DNA from: Mesorhizobium sp. C432A
GTDB taxonomy: Bacteria; Pseudomonadota; Alphaproteobacteria; Rhizobiales; Rhizobiaceae
Assembly: GCF_030323145.1 (NCBI RefSeq)
Contig: NZ_CP100470.1
Coordinates: 620,001 to 684,000, forward strand
DNA length: 64,000 nucleotides
Direction: 5' to 3'
Positions 63,695-64,000 of the stretch are shown piece after piece. The notes beneath the pieces are model-generated. The model saw nothing but the letters and a program-made list of their open reading frames with translations, was not told the DNA's origin and ran no database searches. Position 1 is the first letter of the stretch, and each line of letters starts with the position of its first letter. Position numbers and translations under genes: made by a program.

Positions 63695-64000
63695 TCAACG
63701 TTCGCAGCTGAGGGCTGGGGTTCTGAGCGGCAAAGTCATCTTGCAGCAAGGGTAGTAGCCACCCTTGTCCTTGTCGGACTGCCTGTAGAAGCAAAGTCCA
63801 ACATCGACTCTGTCGCCCGGAGAATGGCCGGTGATGTCGACCGTGTAAGGCTTACCGGGAGCATGCGACTGGGGTGATGTCACCCCGACGCCTGGTGTCA
63901 TGGACTTTGTCTCACTGGAAGGCTGGACCTTGATCGAATCGCCGCCAAAGCCGGCATGGTCATGGAGATAGAGGTCGGCCTGGAGGCCGCGAGGCGTGCA
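63695..64000 (-). CDS. CC-motif exported-type protein, N-terminus beyond window edge
   Basis: An open frame enters from the right edge and ends at 63695, ten bases before the DUF11 gene, so the two are probably one operon. The visible 101 residues include LQADLYLHDHAGFGGDSIKV, TVDITGHSPGDRVDVGLCFY and GGYYPCCKMTLPL, ending ALSCER. The CC-x(4-8)-P pattern and GHSPGD segment resemble the CC module inside the neighbouring DUF11 protein (GASPGDVIHLIV ... LCCTQTIDIVIP), so the two may share a domain. An internal ATG at 63901 is possible, but the open frame continues upstream without a stop. Function unknown. Confidence 0.65.
   Translation of the reverse strand, partial: CTPRGLQADLYLHDHAGFGGDSIKVQPSSETKSMTPGVGVTSPQSHAPGKPYTVDITGHSPGDRVDVGLCFYRQSDKDKGGYYPCCKMTLPLRTPALSCER

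Overview
This 64-kb window comes from a high-GC alphaproteobacterium, most probably a Mesorhizobium-like member of the Rhizobiales. The evidence is an exoX-exoY-exoF block like that of rhizobial succinoglycan loci, RIME-type intergenic palindromes, GC-rich rhizobial codon use, and many ABC sugar or peptide operons with GntR and ROK regulators. No rRNA, tRNA, CRISPR array, insertion sequence or phage gene was recognised. All calls are from reading the sequence; no database search was run.

Positions 1-19116 form a surface-polysaccharide locus: two GT4 glycosyltransferases, a UDP-glucose dehydrogenase, a secreted GH16 glycanase, a small coiled-coil protein, a GT2 glycosyltransferase, then exoX, exoY, exoF, a membrane acyltransferase and an exoQ-type polymerase. 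Embedded at 6177-13507 is an apparently complete lasso-peptide cluster: a 50-residue precursor with a TTG start, a PqqD-like recognition protein (B1), a leader peptidase (B2), an asparagine-synthetase-like cyclase carrying a one-base frameshift, an HPr-kinase-like tailoring kinase, an ABC exporter, and a divergent nucleotidyltransferase. The core is predicted to carry a nine-residue Gly1-Asp9 ring and ends in Ser, the residue such kinases phosphorylate. A TGC-rich palindrome resembling the PhaR/AniA recognition sequence lies before the lasso precursor, exoY, exoQ, a glycosyltransferase and the small coiled-coil gene. This suggests that polysaccharide and lasso peptide are co-regulated with carbon storage.

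Positions 19387-26058 hold an acetone-carboxylase operon (acxABC; acxA has a one-base frameshift) with a short-chain dehydrogenase and a divergent LuxR-type regulator. A DUF1349 protein, an aldehyde dehydrogenase and a small membrane protein follow. Positions 28830-36552 encode a peptide/nickel-type ABC importer with a Tat-exported binding protein, a double DUF427 protein, a flavin-dependent monooxygenase and a fused double ATPase.

A truncated sugar ATPase (36637-36809) marks a deletion junction beside a ROK-regulated sugar operon at 36950-41803: repressor, dehydrogenase, isomerase, frameshifted hydrolase and kinase. Positions 41830-53820 carry an amino-sugar system. One arm is murQ plus an ABC sugar importer whose three successive intercistronic gaps each hold a different palindromic repeat. 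The divergent arm is GlcNAc-type kinase, GntR regulator, SIS deaminase, nagA and an FAD oxidoreductase. Twin GGTATT direct repeats sit at matching distances before the two divergent operons.

The right end has a BacA/BclA-like ABC transporter, matB with a GntR/FCD regulator, rpe, and a 1290-residue exported DUF11/Cys-rich repeat protein. That protein follows directly on a second exported-looking gene cut by the window edge. Three single-base frameshifts in homopolymer runs (about 9732, 24311 and 40330) could be real decay or sequencing error.
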